Shown here: in pieces, positions 25,492 through 35,600 of the stretch | How the letters are laid out: every line of letters starts with the position of its first letter | Position numbering within the stretch: position 1 is the first letter of the stretch | Source: an uncultured Flavobacteriaceae bacterium | GTDB taxonomy: Bacteria; Bacteroidota; Bacteroidia; Flavobacteriales; Flavobacteriaceae | Length of the DNA stretch: 64,000 bases | Assembly (NCBI GenBank): GCA_947494205.1 | Contig: CANLUH010000011.1 | Span: 62,001 to 126,000, forward strand | Direction of reading: 5' to 3' | Program-made: the position numbers and the translations under genes | The notes under the pieces: generated by a model | Told to the model about the DNA's origin: nothing | Seen by the model: only the letters and a program-made list of their open reading frames with translations | Database searches by the model: none

Positions 25492-27627
25492 TTAACGCTT
25501 TAGCGTAAAATGCCCAGAATGTTGTAATCCTCTACTTGGTCTTTTTACTGTAAACCAATAATCGGACTGGGGCAAAGCATTCCCTTTTAAAGTACCATCC
25601 CAACCATAATCTGTAGATTTTAAACTCCTAATTAATTTACCGTATCTATTAAATATTATAATTTCTATATCTGGTTCTAGTTCAGAAAATTTAATTTTCC
25701 AAAAATCGTTAACTCCATCTCCATTAGGTGTAAAAAAACGAGGATAATCTAATAAAGCAACTTCCTTTTGAAAAATACTACATTTAGAAAAATCTTTAAT
25801 ATATATAATATATGCCCCAGCATCTAGATTAGAAAAAGAAGGGCTTTCTTGAAAATTAATACCATCTATAGAATATTCATAAATACTATTCCCTTCAACA
25901 GTTACTGTAATCATATTATTAAACGCAGCCCAATCTTGTACATTAATAGTTACAACCGTACCATTATCTCCAAAGTCCCCAAAGTTTAAGACTTTTAAAA
26001 GAAAAGAACCTACAGCATAACAATCTTCTCCATTTACCACCTCTATTCTAACAAATACCTCTTCATTATTAACACTATTCTCATAAATAAAGTCAAGTGC
26101 ATTGTCTCCTGTGTCTGCATCTGCTTCGCTTAAATGATAACTAACATTAAAATTACCTTCTACTCCAGTTAGTATAAAATCGCTTTGTAATTCTAGATTA
26201 AATATTTCTACACCATCGTTACTTTCATCATCACATAATTCTAAATCTGGTAAATTATTTACATTGGGTAGGTTTGCTATCATTATTGTTTTTAATATTG
26301 TTTTACATAATGTCCCAGACACAACATTTGCAGTAATATCGTATATACCACTTTCTGCATAAGTATGTGTTGGAGTTTCGTTATTAGATACCGTTCCATC
26401 TCCAAACGTCCATTCTACAGAGTCTACTGTTTGACCAAACTCTAATGAAAAAGCGGTTTCGTCTCCAAAACAAAAATTAGACACATTAATATATATTTCT
26501 GGTGTTTGTGCTGCAAATTGTGGTAGTCCATATGATGACAATCTTGGAGATATATTAACTCCCTTATTAACATAATTAGCGGCAACGCCAGCTACATTTG
26601 GGTTTTGTATTTCGTCTAGAAAAGTACTCGATGAGTTTGCCAAATAAATTCTTCCATTAGAAGCTAATTGAATAGAGCCCATAACGTCCGTTCCCGAATA
26701 TAACTCTACATGCGAATTAGTAATGTCTGCTAGAGTGTAATTTTCTATATTAAATTGATGCACTTTTGAATAACCATCTTGAACATTAAAATCACTTACG
26801 TAAACAAATTTACTGTTAGGCGAAAACTCTATTCCATAAGGTCCAGCTATTTCTCCAGCAAGGAAAAAATTAAAAATAGAAATAGTATTATTTATGATAC
26901 CTGTAGTTGAATCGAAATTAAAAATTTGAATAGCATTATTCCCAGAAACGCTATTACCAGGTTTTGCAATAGCTAGATAATTACTATCAGGAGACACCTT
27001 CATACACCCAAAAAGACTATTAGAATAATTTGCCCCTGTACTAGATATTACGGGATTGGTACTCACTCCTGAAGCGCTAACTCTAAACGCTAAAAACTCA
27101 CTACCTAAATCATGTACAATAATCCAATAATCGGTTCCATTACTATGCTTAGCTACCGTCATCCGCTCGATTAGGGGTGTATATAATAATTCATTTTTAA
27201 CATTGGTAACACTACCAAGCCCATTAGACAATGCAGTATTAACTTCTGAGTATCTTAAACCATCTTCCCCTCCTAAATTAGCCAAAGTAAAGACATAATA
27301 TAAATTAGAACTGTTAGGTTTGGGTATAATAATTGAACTTTGAGAAGTAGATGGACTCCCCAACAAATCCTCCCCATTAGTCATGATTTCATTATTTTTA
27401 TTCCACACCTTTGTTCCATTTGTATAGAACAATAGATTTCCTAAACCGTCAGAAATTGTAGCACAACCTTCTACAGAAGAAATAGCACTAGCTGAGAGTA
27501 ATTCTGGGATACCAGAACTAAAATCTATTTGCGAATTATTTCCAAAAGTCCAAACAGTGGCTTCTTTTTGGGCATTAATTTTAATGCATAGCAATAGCAT
27601 TAAAACTAAAAGTAGTTTTCTTTTCAT
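25492..27627 (-). CDS. Secreted beta-propeller/PKD protein, T9SS type B sorting (paralogue C, short form)
   Basis: A 711-residue member of the same family with signal peptide ending IKINAQ. It has the propeller-like region and the PKD domain (WTFGDGTVSNNETPTHTYAE), but only one CDD repeat (CDDESNDGVEIFNL) and no Ig-like unit before the YEYSIDGINFQESP block and the type B sorting domain (FTPNGDGVNDFWKIKF). It is clearly more diverged from A and B than they are from each other. It may be the older form, or may have lost repeats by recombination. Same strand and orientation as A and B. Confidence 0.9.
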   Translation of the reverse strand: MKRKLLLVLMLLLCIKINAQKEATVWTFGNNSQIDFSSGIPELLSASAISSVEGCATISDGLGNLLFYTNGTKVWNKNNEIMTNGEDLLGSPSTSQSSIIIPKPNSSNLYYVFTLANLGGEDGLRYSEVNTALSNGLGSVTNVKNELLYTPLIERMTVAKHSNGTDYWIIVHDLGSEFLAFRVSASGVSTNPVISSTGANYSNSLFGCMKVSPDSNYLAIAKPGNSVSGNNAIQIFNFDSTTGIINNTISIFNFFLAGEIAGPYGIEFSPNSKFVYVSDFNVQDGYSKVHQFNIENYTLADITNSHVELYSGTDVMGSIQLASNGRIYLANSSSTFLDEIQNPNVAGVAANYVNKGVNISPRLSSYGLPQFAAQTPEIYINVSNFCFGDETAFSLEFGQTVDSVEWTFGDGTVSNNETPTHTYAESGIYDITANVVSGTLCKTILKTIMIANLPNVNNLPDLELCDDESNDGVEIFNLELQSDFILTGVEGNFNVSYHLSEADADTGDNALDFIYENSVNNEEVFVRIEVVNGEDCYAVGSFLLKVLNFGDFGDNGTVVTINVQDWAAFNNMITVTVEGNSIYEYSIDGINFQESPSFSNLDAGAYIIYIKDFSKCSIFQKEVALLDYPRFFTPNGDGVNDFWKIKFSELEPDIEIIIFNRYGKLIRSLKSTDYGWDGTLKGNALPQSDYWFTVKRPSRGLQHSGHFTLKR

Positions 27628-27802
27628 AATTGTATTAATAGCTTTTTTTCTTCAATATACTCATTTTATTACTAATGATTATATTGAAAAAAGCCTGTAG
27701 CCATTAAACTATTTTGTTAATATTTAGTCAAAATAACGACTACTAACATAAAACGTGTCGATTTCTTTAGTATTTTTACAACTAAATATATCAATTTAAA
27801 AT

Positions 27803-28585
27803 ATGAAGCATTTTTTAATCTTATTTACTTTACTCATAACGACAACACTTTGTTATGCGCAAGAAGTAGAGAAAGATACAGAAGTAAAAGGTACTATTGT
27901 AGATGCTTCAACAGATAAAGCTTTAGAAGGGGTGAATATTGTAAATATTAACCAAGTTGTCGGAACCTCTACAGGTAAAGATGGACTATTTGAACTTAAA
28001 GCAAAAGTTAACGACACACTACATTTATCGTATTTAGGATACAAATCTATTAAAGTTAGAGTTACTAATGACTGGATAAAGTTTGGAAACTCTAAAATTA
28101 CATTAACCGAACTTGCTCTTGCCTTAGAAGAAGTTGTTGTTTCCGATTTAAAATTAACAGGTTATTTAGAACTAGATATACAAAGTGTAAAAGTAAACAC
28201 AAATTACCGTTATAGTATTTCTGGTTTAACGTCTGGTTACGAAGCCGATAACCGTTCTAATGCAGTAACTAAAGTATTAGGATCCATATTTAATCCGTTA
28301 GACTTTTTATACAATACCTTTAGTAAAAAAGGAAAAGAGCTTAGAAAGCTAAAGAAAATGAAGAAGGATGATGAAATTAGAAATTTATTAGCTTCACGTT
28401 TCGATAGAGAAATGCTTATGGTTTTACTACAGGTTAATAAGGTAGATTTAGATGAAATTGTTGCACAATGTAACTACTCTAAAGAGTTTGTTACTACTGC
28501 AAACGACTTACAAATATTAGATGCTATTAGCGAATGTTACGAAGAGTATAAAGTACTAAGTCGAAATAAAAAGAAAAGACTATAG
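27803..28585 (+). CDS. Secreted carboxypeptidase-regulatory-like domain protein
   Basis: A 260-residue protein with signal peptide ending TLCYAQ. Residues ~27-110 form a CarboxypepD_reg-like beta-sandwich (VKGTIVDASTDKALEGVNIV, YLGYKSIKVRV), the module that also begins many SusC/TonB-dependent receptors. The remaining ~150 residues are helical and lysine-rich, with no barrel, so this is not a receptor. The TAG stop is also the first three bases of a heptamer repeat array. Function unknown; probably periplasmic or surface-exposed. Confidence 0.78.
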   Translation: MKHFLILFTLLITTTLCYAQEVEKDTEVKGTIVDASTDKALEGVNIVNINQVVGTSTGKDGLFELKAKVNDTLHLSYLGYKSIKVRVTNDWIKFGNSKITLTELALALEEVVVSDLKLTGYLELDIQSVKVNTNYRYSISGLTSGYEADNRSNAVTKVLGSIFNPLDFLYNTFSKKGKELRKLKKMKKDDEIRNLLASRFDREMLMVLLQVNKVDLDEIVAQCNYSKEFVTTANDLQILDAISECYEEYKVLSRNKKKRL

Positions 28586-28638
28586 CCGTTAGCCGTTAGC
28601 CGTTAGCCGTTAGCCGTTAGCCGTTAGCCGTTAGCCGT
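28583..28638. repeat. Heptamer tandem repeat, TAGCCGT x 8
   Basis: Eight exact TAGCCGT units, followed by TA of a ninth. The first unit supplies the TAG stop codon of the upstream gene. As at 7.07-7.28 kb, the array lies between convergent genes and next to a terminator. Confidence 0.95.
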
Positions 28639-28650
28639 TAACAAAAAATA

Positions 28651-28688
28651 AAAAAGGAGTGAAATTATAAATAATTTCACTCCTTTTT
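28651..28688. terminator. Bidirectional terminator
   Basis: A perfect 17-bp stem (28651-28667 with 28672-28688) has a four-base loop and is A-rich on the left, T-rich on the right, so it works for the convergent genes on both sides. Confidence 0.9.
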
Positions 28689-28705
28689 TAGGTTTATTTT
28701 ATGTC

Positions 28706-29089
28706 TTAATTTATTGGTTTAGCAAATAACGCTACTCTATTACCTTCAGAATCTTTAAAGAGTGCCATATGCCCCGTTTCCGAAGAAATTAAGGTTTCTG
28801 GCTGTATAATAGTCCCTCCTTCTGTTTCTACTCTTTGTAATGTTTCTGGGATATTATTGGTATTTAAGTATACTAATGCACCATGTGTATCGCTTGGTAT
28901 ATAAGCCTCATTTAAAATTAATGAACCTGGTGCGCCATGTTTTCCATCTAAATACGGAAACCAGCCCATTAAGGTTCCTCCAAAATCATCCACTTTTATA
29001 TTAATTTTAAAAACTGCTTCGTAAAACGTTTTAGCCCTTTCCATATTAGTTACAGGAATCTCAAACCAAGTTACCATATTATGTTCCAT
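28706..29089 (-). CDS. VOC (glyoxalase-like) family protein
   Basis: A 127-residue cytoplasmic protein of two beta-alpha-beta-beta-beta units, the vicinal oxygen chelate fold. It begins MVTWFEIPVTNMERAKTFYEAVF (the same opening as many VOC proteins), with FPYLDGKHGAPGSLI in the middle and a second unit ending LFKDSEGNRVALFA. The likely start is Met1 or Met5. VOC proteins bind a divalent metal and act on small molecules, but the substrate cannot be told. First of three small proteins on this strand, six bases after the SRPBCC gene. Confidence 0.85.
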   Translation of the reverse strand: MEHNMVTWFEIPVTNMERAKTFYEAVFKINIKVDDFGGTLMGWFPYLDGKHGAPGSLILNEAYIPSDTHGALVYLNTNNIPETLQRVETEGGTIIQPETLISSETGHMALFKDSEGNRVALFAKPIN

Positions 29090-29095
29090 TACTTT

Positions 29096-29623
29096 TTAGT
29101 TTTCTAAAATTATTTTTAAATCGGCTAATCCATCTTCAAAATCTTTTCCAACAGTTTTATCCATATTAAAAAATAAAAAGAAAATATTAGATGGTGGTTT
29201 ATTAACCCCTGCAAAACCCCAAGTTACTTTAGTTAATCCGTCTCCCATATCTTCAACTTTAGTAAACGCATCAGATTGTGATTTCCATGGTTTATAGAAG
29301 CGTAATTGTGCTTCTATAATTTCGTTTTCAACGATACGTTTAATTTCCTGTTCTCCTGTACCTACTTCCTTATTGCCTTCCCACTTAGAAATAAAACCAA
29401 CTTCTCCATCGGTTCCAGAATAGTCTTGTTTCATATTTGGATCTTTCTTTTTCCAAGGCGACCAATTATCTTGATTTTTTATTAGTTTTAAGTATTCAAA
29501 TACTTCTGGAAGTGGTCTGTTTATAGAAATACTTCGTTTTACACTATACTCTTTAGGCGCTATTATTGCCAACAAAATAATTAATGCTAATAGAGAAATA
29601 GCGATGTATAAAATTATCATCAT
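29096..29623 (-). CDS. Membrane-anchored SRPBCC/START-like protein
   Basis: A 175-residue protein with one N-terminal membrane helix (ILYIAISLLALIILLAIIAP) and then an SRPBCC domain: VKRSISINRPLPEVFEYLK is the usual first strand and helix, followed by WSPWKKKDPNMKQDYSGTDGEVG. This family (polyketide cyclase/START-like) has a deep hydrophobic pocket for a lipid or other ligand. It sits between two VOC genes with gaps of 6 and 19 bp, suggesting one transcript. Confidence 0.85.
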   Translation of the reverse strand: MMIILYIAISLLALIILLAIIAPKEYSVKRSISINRPLPEVFEYLKLIKNQDNWSPWKKKDPNMKQDYSGTDGEVGFISKWEGNKEVGTGEQEIKRIVENEIIEAQLRFYKPWKSQSDAFTKVEDMGDGLTKVTWGFAGVNKPPSNIFFLFFNMDKTVGKDFEDGLADLKIILEN

Positions 29624-29642
29624 AATATCTGTATTTAGTTAT

Positions 29643-30053
29643 TTATTCATTACAACTTACCATCCATTGTATTCCAAAGCAATCTACTAGCATTCCAAAT
29701 TTACCGCCCCAAAAAACAGTTTCAAATGGCATAATAATTTGCCCTCCTTTATCCTGTAAACTGGAAAACACAGATTGTGCTTGCGCTTCATCGTCTGCAT
29801 TAAAGCTTAAACTAAAGTTATTTCCTATAGTCATTTGATCTCCAATATTGTCTGATGCAAATAATCTACAATCATTAAATACTAAGGTAGCATGCATTAC
29901 TAAATCTTTGGCGGTATCGGGGTATTTAAAAGCATCTTCTGGTGCGTCACTATAACGCATAAACTCTGTTATTTCACCATCGAAAACATCTTTATAAAAA
30001 TGAATTGCTTTTTCGCAATCGCCTTTAAAAGCGATATAGGCATTTAATTTCAT
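29643..30053 (-). CDS. PhnB-like VOC family protein
   Basis: A 136-residue VOC protein of the PhnB type: LNAYIAFKGDCEKAIHFYKDVFDGEI at the start, then HATLVFNDCRLFASD, FNADDEAQAQSVFSSL and the closing FWGGKFGMLVDCFGIQWMV. Despite the family name there is no evidence of a role in phosphonate use. It is probably co-transcribed with the SRPBCC and VOC genes downstream. Confidence 0.88.
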   Translation of the reverse strand: MKLNAYIAFKGDCEKAIHFYKDVFDGEITEFMRYSDAPEDAFKYPDTAKDLVMHATLVFNDCRLFASDNIGDQMTIGNNFSLSFNADDEAQAQSVFSSLQDKGGQIIMPFETVFWGGKFGMLVDCFGIQWMVSCNE

Positions 30054-30098
30054 AATATTTCTGGTATTACATTAGCTCATTTAAATGTACAAAAAATA

Positions 30099-30782
30099 TT
30101 ATTTAGAGTAGAAACGCTCTATAATGTCATCATAACTTTTAATCGTTTTTTTACACCAATCAAATCGTTTTGCTAACTGTTCAGCTTCTGTTAATTGCCA
30201 ATCGATATTACTTTGTTTAAGCTTTGTGGTAACGTGTTGTAATATAATAGCTGCAGAAACGGATATGTTTAAACTTTCTGTAAATCCAGACATTGGGATT
30301 TTTAAAAATACATCGGCTTCTTCTAGTACTTCTTTAGACAAGCCTTCGGTTTCCCTTCCGAAGAAAAAACAAGATTTTTTAGTAGCATCAAATTCGTGTA
30401 ACATACAATCGTTTGTATGTGGTGTGGTTGCTACTATTTGGTAGCCTTCTGCTTTTACAGCTTTTAAACAGTCTTTTATAGAATGGTAACGGTTTAAGTC
30501 CACCCATTTCTGCGCTCCCATTGCTATTTCTCTATCTATTCGTTTAGAATTGCGTTCTTCTACAATATTTACTTCTTGTATGCCAAAAACATCGCAGCTT
30601 CTAATAACTGCGCTTGTATTGTGTAATTGGTACACATCTTCTGTGGCAACCGTAAAGTGTTTAGTACGTTGTTTAATTACGGTATTAAAACGGTTTAAAC
30701 GGTTTTCGGTTAGGTACGTTTCTAAATGTTCTAAAAGGGCAATATCTGTCATACTTAAAATAGTCTGCTTCTTAAATTTCAT
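30099..30782 (-). CDS. trmH: TrmH-like tRNA/rRNA 2'-O-methyltransferase
   Basis: The 227-residue SpoU-class SPOUT methyltransferase has the family motifs: LHNTSAVIRSCDVFGIQEV (motif 1), FFFGRETEGLSKE (motif 2) and IPMSGFTESLNISVSAAI (motif 3, with the knot and SAM site). Layout and length fit TrmH, which makes Gm18 in the tRNA D-loop. The N- and C-terminal helices are those expected for TrmH; I cannot exclude another SpoU-family target. Divergent from the sirtuin gene. Confidence 0.88.
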   Translation of the reverse strand: MKFKKQTILSMTDIALLEHLETYLTENRLNRFNTVIKQRTKHFTVATEDVYQLHNTSAVIRSCDVFGIQEVNIVEERNSKRIDREIAMGAQKWVDLNRYHSIKDCLKAVKAEGYQIVATTPHTNDCMLHEFDATKKSCFFFGRETEGLSKEVLEEADVFLKIPMSGFTESLNISVSAAIILQHVTTKLKQSNIDWQLTEAEQLAKRFDWCKKTIKSYDDIIERFYSK

Positions 30783-30840
30783 CGAATGTAATAAAATTGT
30801 CTGGATATTTTTAAGAATGCTTACTTTTATAAACGTAAAA

Positions 30841-30945
30841 AGACTGTCTAAAAAAAAGTATCGTTTTATATCATATTGAGAATTAATCTAAGTTTCGACA
30901 AACTCAACTTGATACTAGTGAATTATAATACTTTTTAGACAGCCT
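30841..30945. mobile_element. MITE-like long imperfect hairpin
   Basis: GACTGTCTAAAAAAAAGTAT (30842-30861) and ATACTTTTTAGACAGCC (30927-30943) are inverted. Inside them TATCATATTGAG and CTCAACTTGATA are also inverted, so almost the whole 105 bp folds on itself around TAAGTTTCGACAAACT. GGCTGTCTAAAAA-type ends resemble terminal repeats of some insertion sequences. No transposase and no clear target-site duplication are visible. It ends about 19 bp before the sirtuin start codon. Confidence 0.45.
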
Positions 30946-30963
30946 GAGTTCAAAAAAACAAAT

Positions 30964-31641
30964 ATGAAACATATTGTTGTATTAACGGGTGCTGGTATGA
31001 GTGCCGAAAGTGGCCTTAAAACATTTAGAGATGCTAATGACTTGTGGGAAGGGCACGATGTTATGCAAGTAGCGTCTCCCGAAGGTTTTGCTGCTAACCC
31101 AAAATTAGTTTTCGAGTTTTATAACCAACGCCGTAAACAGCTTTTAGAGGTACAACCTAATACGGCACATTTTGATTTAGCGGCTTTAGAACAGGATTTT
31201 AAGGTAACCATTGTTACGCAAAATGTAGACGATTTACACGAACGCGCTGGCAGCACAAACATTGTACATTTACATGGCGAATTGCTAAAAGTAAGACCTG
31301 TAAATAGTACAAATAATATTCTGCATTGGAGTAAACCTTTAAATCTTGGCGATGTAGATAACAACGGTAACCAACTTCGTCCACACATTGTATGGTTTGG
31401 AGAAGCTGTACCTATGCTAGACAAAGCTGTAAGTATTTGCAATACCGCAGATATATTATTAATTATCGGTACTTCTATGCAAGTGTATCCTGCTGCGAGT
31501 TTAATTAATTATGTTCCAGATAATACACCTATTTATTTTATAGATCCAAATCCTGCTTTATCTAAGTCTAAAAACATTACAGTAATTAACAAAACAGCCA
31601 CAGAGGGTGTAAAATTGTTTATAGCACTTGTAAAGTCTTAA
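30964..31641 (+). CDS. Class III-type sirtuin (NAD-dependent deacylase)
   Basis: The 225-residue enzyme has the sirtuin core: VLTGAGMSAESGLKTFRD (NAD site), VTQNVDDLHERAG, the catalytic His in VHLHGEL, LRPHIVWFGEAVP and LIIGTSMQVYPAASL. YNQRRKQL carries the Tyr-x-x-Arg pair that in SIRT5/CobB recognises negatively charged acyl groups, so desuccinylase or demalonylase activity is predicted. The stretch after HGEL (KVRPVNSTNNILHW) has no cysteines, where most sirtuins have four zinc ligands. A MITE-like hairpin lies immediately upstream. Confidence 0.92.
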   Translation: MKHIVVLTGAGMSAESGLKTFRDANDLWEGHDVMQVASPEGFAANPKLVFEFYNQRRKQLLEVQPNTAHFDLAALEQDFKVTIVTQNVDDLHERAGSTNIVHLHGELLKVRPVNSTNNILHWSKPLNLGDVDNNGNQLRPHIVWFGEAVPMLDKAVSICNTADILLIIGTSMQVYPAASLINYVPDNTPIYFIDPNPALSKSKNITVINKTATEGVKLFIALVKS

Positions 31642-31687
31642 TGACAATAGTTCTTTTGAAATCACGTTACATATTGAAATTCTATTA

Positions 31688-32629
31688 ATGAAATTAATCT
31701 TATCGTCTTTTTTTATAGTATGCTTTAGTTTTGTAAATGCTCAGGACTTTGGTTCTATTGTCTCTTTTAAGGACAATATGTTAGTTAAATTTAATGTTAA
31801 CACACAAAACGAATCGTTTTCTATACAGGATACTAGCGAAGACAATTTTACGGTTACTGCCGATAATGTCTATAGAGTGCAAGTGTCTGCCAACTATAAG
31901 TTTTTAGGTTTAAGTGTTGGTTTCTCACCTAGTAGTAGGCGTTCGGATTTTAAATCGTCGTTTAGAGAATATCAACTACGCTTATTTTTAAAGCAATGGA
32001 TTCAGAATTTTCAATATAGAAAAGTACAAGGGTTTTATGATGAAGGTATTAATCCTAACGATGTAAGTTTGCGGTTTCCTAATTTAAAAACGACTAATTG
32101 GGGAGGCGAAACGTCTTATGTTTTTAACCCTAAATTCTCATTACGTCATTTGTTATATTTAAATGAGTGGCAACGTGAAAACTCAGGCAGTTTTATTCCA
32201 ACGTTACGTTATGGTTTTAATAGATTATCGGACAGGATTGAGAATGAAAAAGTGGTTCAGAATAATTTCGACATTGCTATTGCACCACGTTATTATTATA
32301 CATGGATTGTAAAACATAATTGGTTTGTTACCCCTTCTATTTCTCCGGCCATTGGTTTGCGTTTTAGCACCGATAAATCTAGTGAAGGTGATATAAAAAG
32401 CACCTATATTACTAAAGCTTTAGATGTTGGCCTTCAATTTGGTTATACATCTAATAGAATAAGTGCTGGCGCTCGTTTTAATTTTGAATCGAACTCTGTA
32501 AACGAAGCTGTAAAACGCAATGTAATTAATGATAAAAATTATGCTAGTATCTATTTTGGTTTTCGCTTTAATCCGCCAAGATATTTAGAAGAAAAAGTGG
32601 ATTGGATTAACGATAGGATTGGATTATAA
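31688..32629 (+). CDS. Outer-membrane or surface protein, DUF4421-like
   Basis: A 313-residue protein with signal peptide ending FVNAQ. The rest alternates in short amphipathic strands with aromatic edges (YRVQVSANYKFLGLSVGF, RISAGARFNFESN, ASIYFGFRFNPP), the look of an outer-membrane beta-barrel. It resembles the Bacteroidota DUF4421 family, but I cannot confirm that here. The stop is three bases from the stop of the convergent NACHT gene, with no terminator between, so this is the edge of the accessory region. Confidence 0.65.
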   Translation: MKLILSSFFIVCFSFVNAQDFGSIVSFKDNMLVKFNVNTQNESFSIQDTSEDNFTVTADNVYRVQVSANYKFLGLSVGFSPSSRRSDFKSSFREYQLRLFLKQWIQNFQYRKVQGFYDEGINPNDVSLRFPNLKTTNWGGETSYVFNPKFSLRHLLYLNEWQRENSGSFIPTLRYGFNRLSDRIENEKVVQNNFDIAIAPRYYYTWIVKHNWFVTPSISPAIGLRFSTDKSSEGDIKSTYITKALDVGLQFGYTSNRISAGARFNFESNSVNEAVKRNVINDKNYASIYFGFRFNPPRYLEEKVDWINDRIGL

Positions 32630-32632
32630 GTA

Positions 32633-35600
32633 TTAACTATATATATTTTTCATATCAGTTCCATTTTTAAGTAACATCTCAAAATACTCTGGAGTATATT
32701 GATTTTTATTTATTAATCGTTGGTTTATTAACTCTAACAATTCTTTATAAAAAGATTCTCCTAATATTGGTTTAAATTTTTCTATTTCATAAATTTCTAC
32801 TCCATAATTTTTATTTTCAGTAAATGTTATTAAATAGTCTAATAATAATACTTTTGCACCTGGCTCGCCTTCTAATTGATTACTAAATTTCATTTTTATT
32901 AAAAGAGTTTCTTGACAAGGATTAAAGAAATAAAATAAAATATAAGCTGCAAAATAATTTACAGGTGTTAAATCTGTTACTTCATAATAACATAATTTAA
33001 GAAGTTTATTATTAGACAAAACGGTTTTCATTATTTTTAATGCTTTGTTTTTTAACTGTTTATTTCCAAACTGTTTTAAACACATTAAAATGCGACTAGA
33101 AAAAACTAAAATATCACTACCATTTGCTTCTAATGCTTCTTTCTTAAAATTATTTTCATTTTCAAATAGATGAGTGAAAATTGAAATTAATTTAGAGTGA
33201 TTCGATTTAAATAAAAAAAGATTTTCATTTCCTACAAATGATAAAACGGTAGAAACATTCCAGTTTACAGTATTAAAAAAGGCAATAAATAAATCCCAAT
33301 ATTTATCTTCATAAAAAATAAAATTTGTTACCAGCTCTTTTAAAACACTTCCATTATCAATGGTATAAACAAATTCTAAACCATTGGTATCTATGGCTTC
33401 TAAAAAGAATTTTTTATCATAATTTTTATTTATTACTCCCATTAAATCTACCATTGTATTTTTTATATCTACATAGGTTTTATCCTGTACATTATTTTTA
33501 ATTAAAATAGTTTTATAATGTTGTACAAACACTTTAAATAAATGAAAAATTAATGCTCTATACTTAAAAAAATAGGCTCTAATATTAGGAGTCAATTTTA
33601 AAACAATTGTTAATTCCCTTATTAATTTGGGGTTTAACTCTTCTATATTTTTTTTAATTTTCCGTATTATATAATTAGTGAACTTATCTTCATTAGGAAT
33701 CCTTTTAAATATAGTTGCTTCAAATTGTACTACTAAATCAAATAGCAAGTTATACAATTGCGGAGTATCCATTAATGTTAAATTCATTATACATACATCT
33801 ATTAAATGTCCTAAATAAAAATCCTCTATGTGTTCATAATTATCAGCATCAATTAAATCTTTTACAACAAAGTCTAAATAAGAAATAATGAGATTTATTT
33901 CTTTTACTGTAAAATCATTCCTTGCTCTTATTACTACATATAAATCTTCAACTAATTCAAGAACCATGTAATAATAGTTATCTTGTATTGTTACATTTTG
34001 TAGGTTATGCTTTTGTTTAAAATTTAGTATCAATTCATATTGTTCATTAATTATAGTTAAAGTCTTAACTAAAGTAAGTTCACAAACTAAATCTTCTAGT
34101 ACTCCAAAGCTTCGTTCTTCTTTATAAATAGTAATAATATCTTTTCTAAATGGCAGCAATGCTGTCTGAGAAAACAGCGGCAAATCTAAAAGTAAAGGGA
34201 TTAGGTTATTTCTATATTGAATTTCTTTATCTACTAACAATTCAAAAGTATCTATTAAATCTTCATCTTCAGAATCATATATATTATCGTATTTTTCTAA
34301 TTCAATTTTTTCACTTAATAATTTTACTTTTTCACTTACGTTTATTAATACTTTCATTAAAGGTTTAAGAATAATTTCTTCGTTATAACGAATACCTATT
34401 GCAAATAGGTTTGATAAATAAAAATAAGATTCAGATACTTCTAATTCTTGTTCTATTAAATTAGAAACGTCTCTTATTTTATCACTTAATTGCTCTACAA
34501 AATTATACTGAAGGTTGTAAGGTAATTTACTAATAACTTTATTAATTGATTGGTATATTACTGCACTCCAAAACTCATCAAAATAAGCTTGTTTATAGAA
34601 TGCTATCATTAAAGTTATATCTTCTTTTTTAATTATTTTGTTAATAACTTCATCACTACATTCTGCTAAAAGCATATAATAAGCATATCCATAATAAGGT
34701 TGTTGTTGTTTTAAGTAAAAATTATATAAAAAAGCTAAAATATCTACTAGAATTATTGAGTTTTGATGTGCCTTATTATTATTAACATCATTATGCGATT
34801 GCATTCCTACTAACATAATACAGAAGTTCCAAAAAAAGGAATCTGTAACTAAATAAACCATTGCCTCTACATTTATTCTTTTACGACTTAAATAGCGTGC
34901 TGCTAAAAATTCTTGAAAGGTTATAGTATTAAAATTAAACTGCCAATGATAAGCATCCTTTGATGTTCTTTTTTGACTTCCCAGCCCTATAGTGGATAAG
35001 ATTTCTACTGTATTTGTATTAGAATCATCAAAAGCGCCTGTATAAATAAAATTTTTATTTATCTGCATAAAATAGGAGAATGCTTCTATTTTATGTTTGA
35101 CCTCTATAAGTTCCTCTTTTTTTATACTTTCTTTTTCTATAGCATAAGTAAGAATCCAACTATATACTTTTTCTTGTAAATCATAAATTGATTTTATGGA
35201 AGAAAGTTCTACTTCAATATTTTCTCTTTTACTTGTTAAAAATATTAATGCGATATAAGATAGCATTAAGGGAATATTTGCATAATCTTGCAGGACTCTA
35301 TTGTTGTTTATTAGATTAAGGAGTGTGTGTTTTTCTTTTTCGTTTTTTAAAATTTTGTCTAAATATAATTCGATACAAATACTGTTAAACCCGTCTATTT
35401 GTATTGCTATATCATAATTTAAAGTGTGATTTATTAAACCATAGGGGCGGGATAAAATAATATAATTTAATGATTCTATCTGTGATGAAATTTTAATTCT
35501 ATTGTTATAGGTTAACTCATCAAAACCATCTAAAATTAATTGATAAGTTTCTATATCTTTTAACGTAATGACTTTAAAATGGATATTACTAAAATATATT

